A stretch of 64,000 nt of DNA from positions 1-64,000 of IMG/VR virus record IMGVR_UViG_3300030116_004360. One strand, given 5' to 3'. Under the pieces are notes generated by a model, which did no database searches, had not been told where the DNA came from, and worked only from the letters and a program-made list of their open reading frames with translations. The position numbers and the translations under genes were made by a program. Positions 35,618 to 44,103 of the stretch are shown here, piece after piece. The stretch is from a virus. Within the stretch, counting starts at the first letter, position 1; each line of letters starts with the position of its first letter.

Positions 35618-37825
35618 ATGGTAAGTAACCCCAATCAATACAGTAAAAGCGCAACTTCACCAACTGCTCAAATAGAAGATGGTGTTGATTTTCCACATAC
35701 AGGAATTATTAAAGCACTTTCTGATGGTTTAGGTCAAAACTATGCAATAAGTGGATTTGATATTACAATTGATAGTGCAACACAAATTGACGTAGGAGCA
35801 GGTGTTATTTTTAGAGATGGTAATAAAGTTTCAATTAGTGCAGTAAATAATATGTCTTTAAGTTCTACTTATACTAATGGTTATCATTTATTAGTAGCAG
35901 ATAGTTCAAATGTTCTTAGAATTAGAAATCCTACTGCGGTAAATAAAGTTCCAGAATATACGGCAGGAGATACTATTATTGCAGTTGTTACTCATACTGG
36001 AACTGCAAATGTTGGTCTTCAATATCTTACTGTAAATAAAACTGAAAATAGTTTAAGTATAGGTTATAATGATTCTGGATATACAGAAATGAGTAAAATA
36101 ACTGCTGCTTCTGGTGGAACTACCGTAGAAGTTCCTACTGCTGGTGGAAATTTTATTATTGATAATACAGATGCAGATAAAAAAATTGTAGCAAGATTAG
36201 GTAGTGATGATGCTAATACTGCCTTTGAAGTTAGAAATAATTCTGATGCTGCTAAATTAACTGTTGGTGGCGATGGTTTAGTTGCTACTGCTGGTAATAT
36301 TAAAGTCGGTGGAAATGTAATTCAGGCTTCTGATGGTGGAAGCACTATTACTATGGACACTAGTGATAATGTAACTATTGCTGGAGATTTAACAGTTAGT
36401 GGTGGAGATATTATTGGGCCTACTGATGCTGCATTAACAATTAAATCAGATGGTGATATGCATTTTAGAGTAGATGCCGATAATGATGGAACTCATGGAT
36501 TTAAATTTAGAGATGGTGGAAATAATATTGTTGCTCAAATAACAGAAGCAGGTTTAATACAATATGATGGTATTGCATATCAAGCCATTCAAAATATGAC
36601 TTCTAATAGAAGTGCTGGTTGGCATACAATTGCTAAAATTAAAGGTAGAAGTGGTGGTTCTGGTGGAGGAACAGGAGGCTCAAATCAAAGAGGTCACGCA
36701 ACATTCTTATTAAAAGATGAAACATCATCAAGACATCAAACAATTGAATTTAATGCTTCTCATATGTTTGGAACAGATGCTTCTAATAACATAACAGTTA
36801 CACATAGCGCATTATTCTCTACTGCCGTTGTTACTAAATTAAGATTAAAAGATAATTCTACTTATGACGGTTGTGCTTTACAGATATATATAGCAGATTC
36901 AACAAATAATATTGTTTTATACGTTAAAAATAATTTTGCGGATGATGGATGGGTTTTAGTTGATACAGTAGCAGATGGTTCAGACCCCGGAGATTTAGGC
37001 TATAATAACGCTTGGTCAGATTTTGTTGCTACTGCTGCATCAGAAGTAGATTTAAACACTTTAGGTTTATTACAAGGTGGAATGCATACAGAACATTTTA
37101 GTGCTGATGATGCTAAAATGGGAACTTTAGAAATTACAAATAGCGATTCAACAACAAATGCCGTTGTATTCCCATTAAAAATTTCAGAGGAAACATCAGG
37201 AACTCCTGCTAATGGTTTAGGAGTTGGAATACAATTTGAAGTAGAAACATCAGCAGGAAATAATGAAATTGGTGCTACAATGGAAGTAGTAACAACTGAT
37301 GTTTCTTCTGGTAGTGAAGATTTTAAAATAGTTTTTAAGGCTATGGCGGCTGGAAGCGCAGCAGCCGAAATGTTGTCTTTAGACGCTAATAACGTCACAT
37401 CACCCGTAAATGGTAGAATAATAACTCCGGGTTTTGGATATAATTTTGGAGGTGCAGTTTATGTTTCTGGACCCACTAGTAGTAAGGGAAATATATCTTT
37501 TGCTAGAGTTGTTATATTAGATGTTAGAAATAGCGCAAATAATTTCTTTGCTTTACCTGCAAGTTCAGGTGTTTCTAATGGTCAATTAATTACATTAAAA
37601 AATCCAACTAATGTAGATGCTATTATTAGCCCACAATCAGGAGATGAAATAGATTTTGGAAGCACAAATAATGGTATGATTGGAAGTGCTAATGTTTTAA
37701 CTTTGCCCGGTGCAGGTTGTGTTACTTTAATGTGCTATTCAGGTTGGGATAAAAATAATTTAACAGACAGTAATGGATTAGGAGCAACTCAAAGTGGATG
37801 GTTTGTTGTTAATCAAACAGTATGA
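35618..37825 (+). CDS. Probable tail fibre protein
   Basis: A 735-residue protein, last large gene of the virion module. The N-terminus (about 1-160) resembles a tail-attachment domain. About residues 175-330 hold repeats of the fibre type (KLTVGGDGLVATAGNIKVGG, SDNVTIAGDLTVSGGD) found in many marine phage fibres. The C-terminal region, ending SGWFVVNQTV, is likely the receptor-binding or trimerising tip. AGGTCGAATAAT precedes ATG 35618. Confidence 0.75.
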   Translation: MVSNPNQYSKSATSPTAQIEDGVDFPHTGIIKALSDGLGQNYAISGFDITIDSATQIDVGAGVIFRDGNKVSISAVNNMSLSSTYTNGYHLLVADSSNVLRIRNPTAVNKVPEYTAGDTIIAVVTHTGTANVGLQYLTVNKTENSLSIGYNDSGYTEMSKITAASGGTTVEVPTAGGNFIIDNTDADKKIVARLGSDDANTAFEVRNNSDAAKLTVGGDGLVATAGNIKVGGNVIQASDGGSTITMDTSDNVTIAGDLTVSGGDIIGPTDAALTIKSDGDMHFRVDADNDGTHGFKFRDGGNNIVAQITEAGLIQYDGIAYQAIQNMTSNRSAGWHTIAKIKGRSGGSGGGTGGSNQRGHATFLLKDETSSRHQTIEFNASHMFGTDASNNITVTHSALFSTAVVTKLRLKDNSTYDGCALQIYIADSTNNIVLYVKNNFADDGWVLVDTVADGSDPGDLGYNNAWSDFVATAASEVDLNTLGLLQGGMHTEHFSADDAKMGTLEITNSDSTTNAVVFPLKISEETSGTPANGLGVGIQFEVETSAGNNEIGATMEVVTTDVSSGSEDFKIVFKAMAAGSAAAEMLSLDANNVTSPVNGRIITPGFGYNFGGAVYVSGPTSSKGNISFARVVILDVRNSANNFFALPASSGVSNGQLITLKNPTNVDAIISPQSGDEIDFGSTNNGMIGSANVLTLPGAGCVTLMCYSGWDKNNLTDSNGLGATQSGWFVVNQTV

Positions 37826-37829
37826 TAAC

Positions 37830-37922
37830 ATGAAAACTAAAACTAAGATTGTATATGTTATTGTTAATTCAATACTTCTAATAACCGCATTAATAATAAT
37901 TGTTTTCAAATATAACCGATGA
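37830..37922 (+). CDS. 30-residue single-span membrane peptide
   Basis: ATG 37830 lies five bases after the fibre gene, stop TGA 37920-37922. After KTKTK, residues 7-26 are hydrophobic (IVYVIVNSILLITALIIIVF), followed by KYNR. The positive ends and single span resemble small membrane peptides such as holin-like proteins, but length alone cannot decide. It could also be chance; the upstream site TATGATAAC is weak. Confidence 0.45.
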   Translation: MKTKTKIVYVIVNSILLITALIIIVFKYNR

Positions 37923-37944
37923 AAATAGTAGCGTAATTGCTGAT

Positions 37945-37952
37945 TTATATAC
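37945..37952 (+). promoter_or_regulatory. Archaeal-type TATA box before the candidate RNA
   Basis: TTATATAC, the same octamer as at 12787. Its centre is about 26 bases before 37975, where the GC-rich island and its closing stem begin. The spacing is what archaeal TBP/TFB promoters use. No clear BRE purine stretch is seen upstream. Confidence 0.5.
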
Positions 37953-37974
37953 TCTGATAATGGGTTAAATTATT

Positions 37975-38144
37975 GGCCCTATTAGAGAGCGCGTGTAAGC
38001 ACTTTGATAGGTCGCAACGGGTAGGTCGCTCCCCGATTGAAAAGAGGCTCCTGAGAGGCTTCTTAGGGGGCATTTTAGGGGTGTTTCAACGGGGTCGAAT
38101 CCATTGAAAATCAAGGCCAAAATAAGCGTGAGAAATTTTTTTTT
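37975..38144 (+). ncRNA. Candidate structured noncoding RNA between the convergent modules
   Basis: No convincing open frame, but an island of roughly half G+C in a strongly AT-rich genome. TTGGCC (37973-37978) pairs with GGCCAA (38115-38120) to close the element. Inside are CCTGAGA/TCTTAGG (38050-38067, seven pairs with a GGCT loop) and TTTCAA/TTGAAA (38084-38109) enclosing GGG/TCC. A TATA box sits about 26 bases upstream and nine Ts end it (38136-38144). Together these suggest a transcript of about 165-170 bases. It is not a tRNA as far as I can fold it. Role unknown: a regulator, a packaging RNA or a decoy are possibilities. Confidence 0.5.
38136..38144 (+). terminator. Oligo-T terminator, + strand
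   Basis: Nine consecutive T after the GC-rich island. Archaeal RNA polymerase stops at such T runs. It would end both the candidate RNA and read-through from the virion module. Confidence 0.55.
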
Positions 38145-38150
38145 GAAAAT

Positions 38151-38170
38151 GAATAAAAAAATAAAAAAAG
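38151..38170 (-). terminator. T-rich terminator, - strand
   Basis: Read on the - strand this is CTTTTTTTATTTTTTATTC, 25 bases after the last - strand gene. It fits a double oligo-T archaeal terminator for the early module. Together with the T run at 38136 it separates the two converging modules. Confidence 0.5.
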
Positions 38171-38194
38171 GGAGACAAGAAGAATTGGCCTAAA

Positions 38195-38356
38195 TTAGAC
38201 CAAAACTTCCTGCCCCCGCATTTTTTCACTCCATAGGGCATTACATTCCCTACATTCCCAAACTCTTACACTTTCACTAGAACCTACATAAAAGGCTAAT
38301 AACCTTTTAGGTATAGTATGTTCCCCACAAAACATACATTGTTCTCTAAGAGCCAT
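38195..38356 (-). CDS. 53-residue zinc-ribbon protein
   Basis: Begins MALREQCMFCGEHTIPKRLL and contains a second pair, WECRECNALW, so C7-x2-C10...C35-x2-C38 forms a four-cysteine zinc ribbon. It starts four bases after the membrane gene upstream, with AGTGATAAT as ribosome-binding site. It is the last gene of the - strand module. Function unknown; such ribbons bind nucleic acid or protein. Confidence 0.65.
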   Translation of the reverse strand: MALREQCMFCGEHTIPKRLLAFYVGSSESVRVWECRECNALWSEKMRGQEVLV

Positions 38357-38360
38357 ATTA

Positions 38361-38510
38361 TCACTTTCTTTTATTTTCTGTTCGCATTAGTGATTCCATA
38401 TATTCTTCAATAGATTCTTCACTTAAATTCGACCCACCAAAGGCGGCGAAGAATAATAGTGAAATAACTATCACAAACATTATCCAAGTTATTACTTCCC
38501 ATGTATCCAT
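38361..38510 (-). CDS. 49-residue single-span membrane protein
   Basis: MDTWEVITWIMFVIVISLLF then FAAFGG forms one transmembrane helix (about 6-24), followed by an acidic, helical tail (LSEESIEEYMESLMRTENKR). ATG 38510 lies three bases after the exonuclease stop, with the site GAGTGGTAAAAA upstream. No family recognised. Confidence 0.6.
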   Translation of the reverse strand: MDTWEVITWIMFVIVISLLFFAAFGGSNLSEESIEEYMESLMRTENKRK

Positions 38511-38513
38511 TTT

Positions 38514-39110
38514 TTACCACTCCACATTCATTTTTACAATCTCTTCCTTTTCTATACTAAAGGCTTTGATTGAATTTTCTTTACCGTGTTTCCACAGTTT
38601 ATACACTAACTTACAGTCATCAACACAGTAATCTACTACTGTTGTATATTCTCCTGATTTCCACATAGAAGGAGCCATGATACTTTCTAACTGCTTAGTT
38701 TCTCCAAAATTATGATTGACTAAATTTTCTAAAGAAAATCTTTCACCATGTTCTTTGACTAAATATCTACTCGTATCTATATATTGTTTATTATCTAGAT
38801 ATTTTTTTATACAAAATATATCTAATGAATCTCTTAATACAGGTAAATCAAAAGCACCAATATTGTGTCCTAATAATTTTCCCCCCTTTTCTAAATGATT
38901 ATCTAAATCATATTTCAATTGACGAATAGGCAATATTTCATATTCATTAGAATCTATTTTTGAAATCAATTCTTCTTCAACATATGCTTTAGAAATATTT
39001 CCATCATAAGTGCAAACTGTTGATACTAGAAACATATGGGTATTACCCCATCCACCAATCTCATTAGAGAGATTTTTTGTTTCTAAATCTATTGCTAATA
39101 CTTCACTCAT
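38514..39110 (-). CDS. DnaQ-like 3'-5' exonuclease
   Basis: A 198-residue DEDD-family nuclease. Exo I is AIDLETK (D-x-E), Exo II is LLGHNIGAFDLPVL (N...D) and Exo III is VVDYCVDDCKLVY (the acidic D of the Y-x-x-x-D type). No polymerase domain is attached. It probably trims DNA ends or proofreads in trans, because PolB also has its own exonuclease motifs. The start is ATG 39110, overlapping the previous stop; ATG 39122 would add four residues. Confidence 0.8.
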   Translation of the reverse strand: MSEVLAIDLETKNLSNEIGGWGNTHMFLVSTVCTYDGNISKAYVEEELISKIDSNEYEILPIRQLKYDLDNHLEKGGKLLGHNIGAFDLPVLRDSLDIFCIKKYLDNKQYIDTSRYLVKEHGERFSLENLVNHNFGETKQLESIMAPSMWKSGEYTTVVDYCVDDCKLVYKLWKHGKENSIKAFSIEKEEIVKMNVEW

Positions 39111-39336
39111 TATCTTCGCCATCCGATGACCATAATTGTTTCAATTTTTCTTGTTGTTTATCTTTAGGCTTTTCAACATGAGTTTGCCTTTGTAAGAATG
39201 CAACAAGATTTTCTCCTGCAACATTAATCATTGACTTTAATTCCCATCCATCATTACCATGAGAATTTAAACTTTCTACAATTGATTTCGGTCCATTACT
39301 TACTGCAAATACTAAATACGTTGTTTCATACTTCAT
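39103..39336 (-). CDS. DUF4177-like small protein
   Basis: A 77-residue protein. MKYETTYLVFAV, then a helix, NDGWELKSMINV and LVAFLQRQ follow the DUF4177 pattern (short strand, helix, GWELVS, strand, R). The family is small and of unknown role. The charged tail is disordered. It overlaps its neighbours by four and eight bases within the replication operon. Confidence 0.55.
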   Translation of the reverse strand: MKYETTYLVFAVSNGPKSIVESLNSHGNDGWELKSMINVAGENLVAFLQRQTHVEKPKDKQQEKLKQLWSSDGEDNE

Positions 39337-40805
39337 TGTTCATCACCTTTCCATTTAACATAAACTGGCTTTCCTCTTTTTTCTTCTATAAAATAATCTT
39401 TAATAGATTTGAATTTTCTAAATGCGGTTGGTCGGGAAGTTCTTGTTACAGACATAAATTCGTGCATTAAATCCGCTTTTAAAGCAAAACCATCTTCTGT
39501 TTTTTGAACATTATCAATTGCTGTTTTCCAATGGTTAATTCCAGCATTTTGCACAACTGATTCGCGCCTCTCCCGTAGTGCTACATCTAGCCACGCTACC
39601 AACGCTATATAACTCTGTCTCATTAATCTTGATGCTTGACGCACGTTTTTAACACTAACGACATATCTTTTACTTTTATCCTTTATACTGGGTGCTTCCA
39701 TAATAGACATTAGTATCGCCATTTTATTCATATTAATAAACATACGCGCACTAAACTTATCTGTTGTCTCCTTAACCTCATCACGAACATTACGCAAATA
39801 TTGTTGCATTCGATAATACTCAAGTTTCATATAATCTTGAACTTCGGGTCGCCATACTACAAAATTTCTAGCAATCTGCTTTTTATCCCAATCAGGATTT
39901 TCAGCCTTAATTTCAAGTTTATGTTCCATAGCAGTAGTGTATATCTTAAATAGAGCATTAGCAAACTTTTCGATAGGTTGGTCAATATCATCATCAATAC
40001 CAACTGCTTCAATCAATTGCATCATCATTTGGTCTTTCTCATAATCAGTAGTTTCTCTAACATACATAACCATTCTTTGTAGTAGCCCTGTATCTGTAAT
40101 TACTTCTTGAAGATTCTTTGGAGGATAAGTAGTCGCATAAATAGACCTTTTAGCCTCACAAACTAAAATGGGACCATTAGTTAATTTTTTAGTAATTCTC
40201 CAATTTTCTCCCCACAATGTATTTAACATAGTATTTAGATGACCAATTAAACCTTCTTTGTGATTATGTGCCTTAAATATACCAACATTCTCAAATTCAT
40301 CAAAAGCAACAAGACCAGAACCACGAAGTAATCCATGATTTTCTTCATATATTGAAACTCCTTCTTCATCTTTACCTGCTTCATACACACTACCAATTAA
40401 TGCAGGTGTAGTGAAATCTTTTACATCTACAACATTATATCTTTCTTCACCAATTAAAGCATTTACTTTTTCATAAATTGCAGAAGTAACTGGCCCTAAG
40501 AAATTAAATAATGTAGATTTGCCTGAACCTGTTGTTTGAATCCAAACAAAATGTATTCTAACATCTTCTGTATTTCTTCTTAATTTTACTGCAACAGTAT
40601 CAGACATCAATTGTCCCAATAAACACATAAATGCCATAGCACAGGGAACTTCATTCATTGTTGAAACTTGAGAAGCAGAATTAATCCATTCAGTTAATAC
40701 ATAAGGATATTCTTCTAAATTTTCTCTTGGTTCAAAGGTCATATCATGCTCTTCAAAGTTGAAGTCATCGTCATCTAATTCATCTTTATCTATAAATTCT
40801 GGCAT
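39333..40805 (-). CDS. P-loop ATPase, replicative helicase candidate
   Basis: A 490-residue protein. Walker A TTGSGKST (91-98), Walker B LVAFDEFENV (165-174), and a possible arginine finger in TGLLQRMVMYVRE. The C-terminal 60 residues look like a winged helix (LKADLMHEFMSVTRTSRPTA, then FRKFKSI). The layout recalls DUF3987-type phage ATPases and, loosely, MCM (AAA+ core, C-terminal winged helix). No other helicase of the replication module is obvious, so this is the best candidate to unwind DNA. The exact family is uncertain. Confidence 0.65.
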   Translation of the reverse strand: MPEFIDKDELDDDDFNFEEHDMTFEPRENLEEYPYVLTEWINSASQVSTMNEVPCAMAFMCLLGQLMSDTVAVKLRRNTEDVRIHFVWIQTTGSGKSTLFNFLGPVTSAIYEKVNALIGEERYNVVDVKDFTTPALIGSVYEAGKDEEGVSIYEENHGLLRGSGLVAFDEFENVGIFKAHNHKEGLIGHLNTMLNTLWGENWRITKKLTNGPILVCEAKRSIYATTYPPKNLQEVITDTGLLQRMVMYVRETTDYEKDQMMMQLIEAVGIDDDIDQPIEKFANALFKIYTTAMEHKLEIKAENPDWDKKQIARNFVVWRPEVQDYMKLEYYRMQQYLRNVRDEVKETTDKFSARMFINMNKMAILMSIMEAPSIKDKSKRYVVSVKNVRQASRLMRQSYIALVAWLDVALRERRESVVQNAGINHWKTAIDNVQKTEDGFALKADLMHEFMSVTRTSRPTAFRKFKSIKDYFIEEKRGKPVYVKWKGDEQ

Positions 40806-41494
40806 TATACTCTCACCTTTTCTTCACTATTTAATATATCAATTATACGTTGTCCTACTACTTCACCAAATCCTTCTAAGAAGGCTATTTCAGAAGATTT
40901 ACATTCCCCTAATTCCATAATAGAACCAAAGGTTTCTAATAATTTCTTTGCTTTATTTTCACTAACTCCTTTAATTGAGGACAACATATCTACTCTAATA
41001 TCATCAGTAGTTATTCTTTTAATTAAAGAAGGTGAAATTACAGGTCTATCAACAGGTTGCATTTTAGCAACTGTTGTAATCATTTTAGCGGCTATTGCTT
41101 CTGATGGAGCAAATATTGGTTTAGCATCTGTATCTAAAATAATACGACCTAACGCTCCATAGAACTTATTATGTAATATAGTTTGTCTTGATTCACGCGG
41201 TAAATCTTTAGCATATTTATTTGCTACTTGACGAATAGCCTCTTCAATATTACCATATATCATTATAACATTAACATCATACGCTCTATCCATATTATCA
41301 ATTTGATTCCACAATCGTTTATTTAAAACCGATTGAAGAAAATCTTGAGTATTTTTCGCCTCAAAACATACATTACCCACAACATAATCCCCAACTTCAA
41401 TCCACTCCTTATTTGTTTTTATTGCTAATTCTTTGGCATACATTTCTACTAATCTAGATAGAACAGAATTTTCTCTGCTATCTATAACTAACAT
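40805..41494 (-). CDS. XPF/MUS81-family nuclease
   Basis: A 229-residue protein. The ERCC4 nuclease core shows DSREN, EVGDYVVG and FEAKNTQDF (the V-E-R-K-x-x-x-D element, with Ala for Arg). The C-terminal 70 residues hold two helix-hairpin-helix motifs (LSSIKGVSENKAKKLLETFG; LEGFGEVVGQRIIDI). XPF family enzymes cut branched DNA at replication forks. It lacks a helicase domain, like the short archaeal forms. The start is ATG 41494; the GTG at 41503 is part of the AGTGGTTATT site. Confidence 0.85.
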   Translation of the reverse strand: MLVIDSRENSVLSRLVEMYAKELAIKTNKEWIEVGDYVVGNVCFEAKNTQDFLQSVLNKRLWNQIDNMDRAYDVNVIMIYGNIEEAIRQVANKYAKDLPRESRQTILHNKFYGALGRIILDTDAKPIFAPSEAIAAKMITTVAKMQPVDRPVISPSLIKRITTDDIRVDMLSSIKGVSENKAKKLLETFGSIMELGECKSSEIAFLEGFGEVVGQRIIDILNSEEKVRV

Positions 41495-41601
41495 AATAAC
41501 CACTCATCAACCTTAGTTTGTCTCATAGTATCGGCAATAGTTAAAATGATTCCGTATTCATTCAATCTAGTTTGTCTTGCACTTAACTTATTCTTATCCA
41601 T
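41488..41601 (-). CDS. 37-residue protein ending in a PCNA-binding (PIP) box
   Basis: Short frame between primase and nuclease. Read from ATG 41601 it gives MDKNKLSARQTRLNEYGIIL, then TIADTMRQTKVDEWLLC. The end Q-T-K-V-D-E-W-L matches Q-x-x-h-x-x-a-a, and closely resembles QKTLDEWF at the end of PolB. ATG 41610 is also in frame. AGGAATGAG lies just upstream and the stop overlaps the nuclease start. It may be a PCNA-binding inhibitor or adaptor (inference). Confidence 0.6.
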   Translation of the reverse strand: MDKNKLSARQTRLNEYGIILTIADTMRQTKVDEWLLC

Positions 41602-41612
41602 ATATCTCATTC

Positions 41613-42656
41613 CTATAAATGTTGCGTTGTTTGTGTATCATCTGTATCAGGGTATCTCCAACAACGACCAATACAATACCCTTTAGGTATTAAAGAAGAA
41701 TCACATTGAGGTGCGCTATATCCTCCTTTAACAATATATTCAATTGCTTTACGAGTAACATTTGGGTTCCAATCAATCCAAATATCATCCTTTTTAGCAA
41801 TAGATTCAATTTCTTTAAAAATTGTTTCAGTAATCTGCTCTTGACTTTCAATATCAAGATTCCTATTTCCTAAAGATAGAATATCCCTATACCATTGAAC
41901 TAGATATACTCTTGCTTCATGGGAAGGGTTTTCAACCATTGTTGCAGAATATAAACATGGTAATAAAGGTAGTGAACCTTTTCTTTCAGGAATATCAATT
42001 TTAGCCATTTCTAATTGGATTGGCTTTACATCAGGCCAAGATACTAATTTATTACCATATTCTGTTCTAGGAATTTTTCTAGGACTCTTAGCCATTTGTA
42101 ATATCTCAACGATTGATTTATTTAAATCCTCTACTAATAATGGAATACAATAATAACATTCTGATGAATTCATATTTACAGTATTCGGTATTCTTCTTAA
42201 TCTAGAAGTTTGAATTACTCTACCGTCTAATGTTCCATTCTTTGTCCATGATTGAACAGTTCTCCAAAATTCTTGAACAGGTCTTATATTAGAATTACCA
42301 TTTGTTATTACACCAAAAACAAAAACATGAAAACCATTTCCACTAAAGAAAAATGTAAACTTATAATCTAACTCTAAAAGTTTATTTACAACAATTTTTA
42401 CATCTTCCCAAGATTTACTTATTGGTTTATCATGAGAATCAAAATCAAGAAAGGCTCTATCAACAATAACAGAAGCATCTACCTGTTTACTATTACGAAA
42501 TAATTCATAATCATATACAGATGTATAAACATTCATTTTATTATTATAAGATTTGATAAAATTTGAATATTGTTCTTTATTAGTTACAACCATTCTAGGT
42601 GTTCCAAATCCCATATTTTTAATTGAACCTGCCCATACTACTCTAGGAAATTTCAT
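41613..42656 (-). CDS. Archaeal-type primase with PriS catalytic part and PriL-like iron-sulfur part
   Basis: A 347-residue protein. The N-terminal catalytic domain has FLDFDSHDKP (D71, D73) and FFFSGNGFHVFVF (S105...H110), then RIPNTVN, the three archaeo-eukaryotic primase motifs. From about residue 228 it resembles the PriL C-terminus: LLPCLYSATMVENPSHEARV then APQCDSS and GYCIGRCW give C234, C318, C328 and C332, the order of an iron-sulfur site. So both primase subunits seem joined in one short chain, as in some archaeal plasmid primases. It would make primers for PolB. Confidence 0.85.
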   Translation of the reverse strand: MKFPRVVWAGSIKNMGFGTPRMVVTNKEQYSNFIKSYNNKMNVYTSVYDYELFRNSKQVDASVIVDRAFLDFDSHDKPISKSWEDVKIVVNKLLELDYKFTFFFSGNGFHVFVFGVITNGNSNIRPVQEFWRTVQSWTKNGTLDGRVIQTSRLRRIPNTVNMNSSECYYCIPLLVEDLNKSIVEILQMAKSPRKIPRTEYGNKLVSWPDVKPIQLEMAKIDIPERKGSLPLLPCLYSATMVENPSHEARVYLVQWYRDILSLGNRNLDIESQEQITETIFKEIESIAKKDDIWIDWNPNVTRKAIEYIVKGGYSAPQCDSSLIPKGYCIGRCWRYPDTDDTQTTQHL

Positions 42657-43057
42657 ACTCTTTTCACCTTAACTGAACCGGCTCTTGTTTCTACACCTTC
42701 ATCAGTTTCTTTGATAGATACTTCTTTCTTTTCTTTCGGTGTTTCATTAACTTTAACTACTTTATTTAATGAAACTGAATCATTTTCTTTATTGAAAGAA
42801 ACTGTTGCTTCTTTAAGTAGTTCATTTATCCTACCTGCAATTTCAGCAGTTAAACTAATTTCTAATAACTTATAGAAACCTTCTCCAAAATTCCCTGTAA
42901 ATTCAACATCAGTGTCCCAAATAATATCTAATTTTTCCGTTGCCGTCATATTATTATATAACTCTTGAAATATAGAAGTTATTGTTTCTTTCATGTTAGA
43001 AATATCAGAGAAATTCCATTCTCGTCCTAATATTATTTCATCAATCTTCCTTTTCAT
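42653..43057 (-). CDS. Unidentified 134-residue acidic-helical protein
   Basis: Begins MKRKIDEIILGREWNFSDIS and overlaps the primase by four bases, so its product may act with it. Residues 20-95 are helical. The last 45 are charged and probably disordered (KVNETPKEKKEVSIKETDEG), ending SVKVKRV. No family recognised. Confidence 0.65.
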   Translation of the reverse strand: MKRKIDEIILGREWNFSDISNMKETITSIFQELYNNMTATEKLDIIWDTDVEFTGNFGEGFYKLLEISLTAEIAGRINELLKEATVSFNKENDSVSLNKVVKVNETPKEKKEVSIKETDEGVETRAGSVKVKRV

Positions 43058-43211
43058 TTTTATCCCTCTTTAACATCTTAAACCATTTCTGTTCATCTCT
43101 TGCTCTCTTCTCTTCATATTTAATTAAACATTCACAAGGTTCGGCAATATAATCTCCAGAATGTCTTAATCTTTTCATTATTACTCCATCAATACATTTA
43201 TCACATTTCAT
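43041..43211 (-). CDS. 56-residue zinc-finger protein
   Basis: From ATG 43211, directly behind GGTGATTAA. MKCDKCIDGVIMKRLRHSGD then YIAEPCECLI gives C3-x2-C6...C26-x-C28, a short four-cysteine finger. A basic helix follows (KYEEKRARDEQKWFKMLKRD). The stop overlaps the next gene by 17 bases. A DNA-binding or adaptor role is possible. Confidence 0.65.
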   Translation of the reverse strand: MKCDKCIDGVIMKRLRHSGDYIAEPCECLIKYEEKRARDEQKWFKMLKRDKNEKED

Positions 43212-43215
43212 TTAA

Positions 43216-44103
43216 TCACCAAAAAGATTGGTTTTGAGCATCATCACAAATTCCAAAATAAGAACAATGAGCGCAGGTCTTATAGAAATATTTTCCAGCA
43301 AAATTACTTTGTTCATAAGACCAAATAACTTTAGCCATCAATTTAAGTAATGCACTTGTTGAACTTTGTTTTACAGGTTCTACATAAATATAATTTGATT
43401 CAGGATACCACCATCCCCAATTAGTTACTTTCATTTCAGGGTCAATTCCTGCATCAATCAATAATTGGTCATTACAGTGTTCAATCAATAATTTATAGAA
43501 AGCAGATTCCTTTCTCATACCTGTTGTTTTATAATCTTTCCAAGTCCCTGTTTTTAATTCCATAGGTAATAGACCACCATCTTCAACAAACAATCTATCA
43601 ATAATACCTTGAAGATGAACAATATAATCTCTTGTTAATGGAAACTTAGGGTTTTGATTTCTTGCTATCATAAATTTAGCATCTAATCTAACTTCATTAC
43701 CAACAGGTAAGAAGTTTTCTAACTTATCTTCTTGTTTTAAATCAAGAAACCTCTTTGCTTCAAAGTTAGCAGAAGTCCAATATTGTTCACCACCCCATTC
43801 ATCAACAGGAAATAATCCCATGTTGTATGTAATTAAATCTGATTTAGTTAAAGTAGAAGCCTTTTCTACATCATATATATCAAAGAAGTTTTCATAAGCA
43901 TTATGTATCACTGTTCCTTTAGTCATAGCATCTGTTGTATCTTGAGGTAATCTCAAAGGATATGAGTAAAAATACTTTTTAGGACACCAATCATAAGACA
44001 TTACAGATGATTTAGTCATCTTTAAAATTGGGTGTATATCCCAATTTGTTTCGTCTTCTGTATAATTTTCAGGGTTCCAATCGTATGTAAATTCTTCACT
44101 CAT
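43216..44103 (-). CDS. Cas4/RecB-like PD-(D/E)XK nuclease with iron-sulfur site
   Basis: A 295-residue protein. Nuclease residues are seen in TVIHNAYE (H), QGIIDRLF (D) and PMELKTGTW (E-x-K). Four cysteines fit the Cas4/AddB-type cluster: one in SYDWCPKKYFYSY and three at the end (KTCAHCSYFGICD). Enzymes of this type resect DNA ends. Here it sits with Sak4-like, XPF-like and ligase genes, suggesting recombination-dependent replication. No CRISPR genes are nearby. Confidence 0.85.
   Translation of the reverse strand: MSEEFTYDWNPENYTEDETNWDIHPILKMTKSSVMSYDWCPKKYFYSYPLRLPQDTTDAMTKGTVIHNAYENFFDIYDVEKASTLTKSDLITYNMGLFPVDEWGGEQYWTSANFEAKRFLDLKQEDKLENFLPVGNEVRLDAKFMIARNQNPKFPLTRDYIVHLQGIIDRLFVEDGGLLPMELKTGTWKDYKTTGMRKESAFYKLLIEHCNDQLLIDAGIDPEMKVTNWGWWYPESNYIYVEPVKQSSTSALLKLMAKVIWSYEQSNFAGKYFYKTCAHCSYFGICDDAQNQSFW

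Noticed and set aside
38091-38103. GGGGTCGAATCC resembles the T arm of a tRNA
   Set aside because: No matching acceptor, D or anticodon arms could be laid out around it, and it is better explained as the inner part of the TTTCAA/TTGAAA hairpin.
43216-44103. Cas4-like gene as part of a CRISPR system
   Set aside because: No cas1, cas2 or repeats nearby; it sits in a replication and recombination operon as in other viruses.
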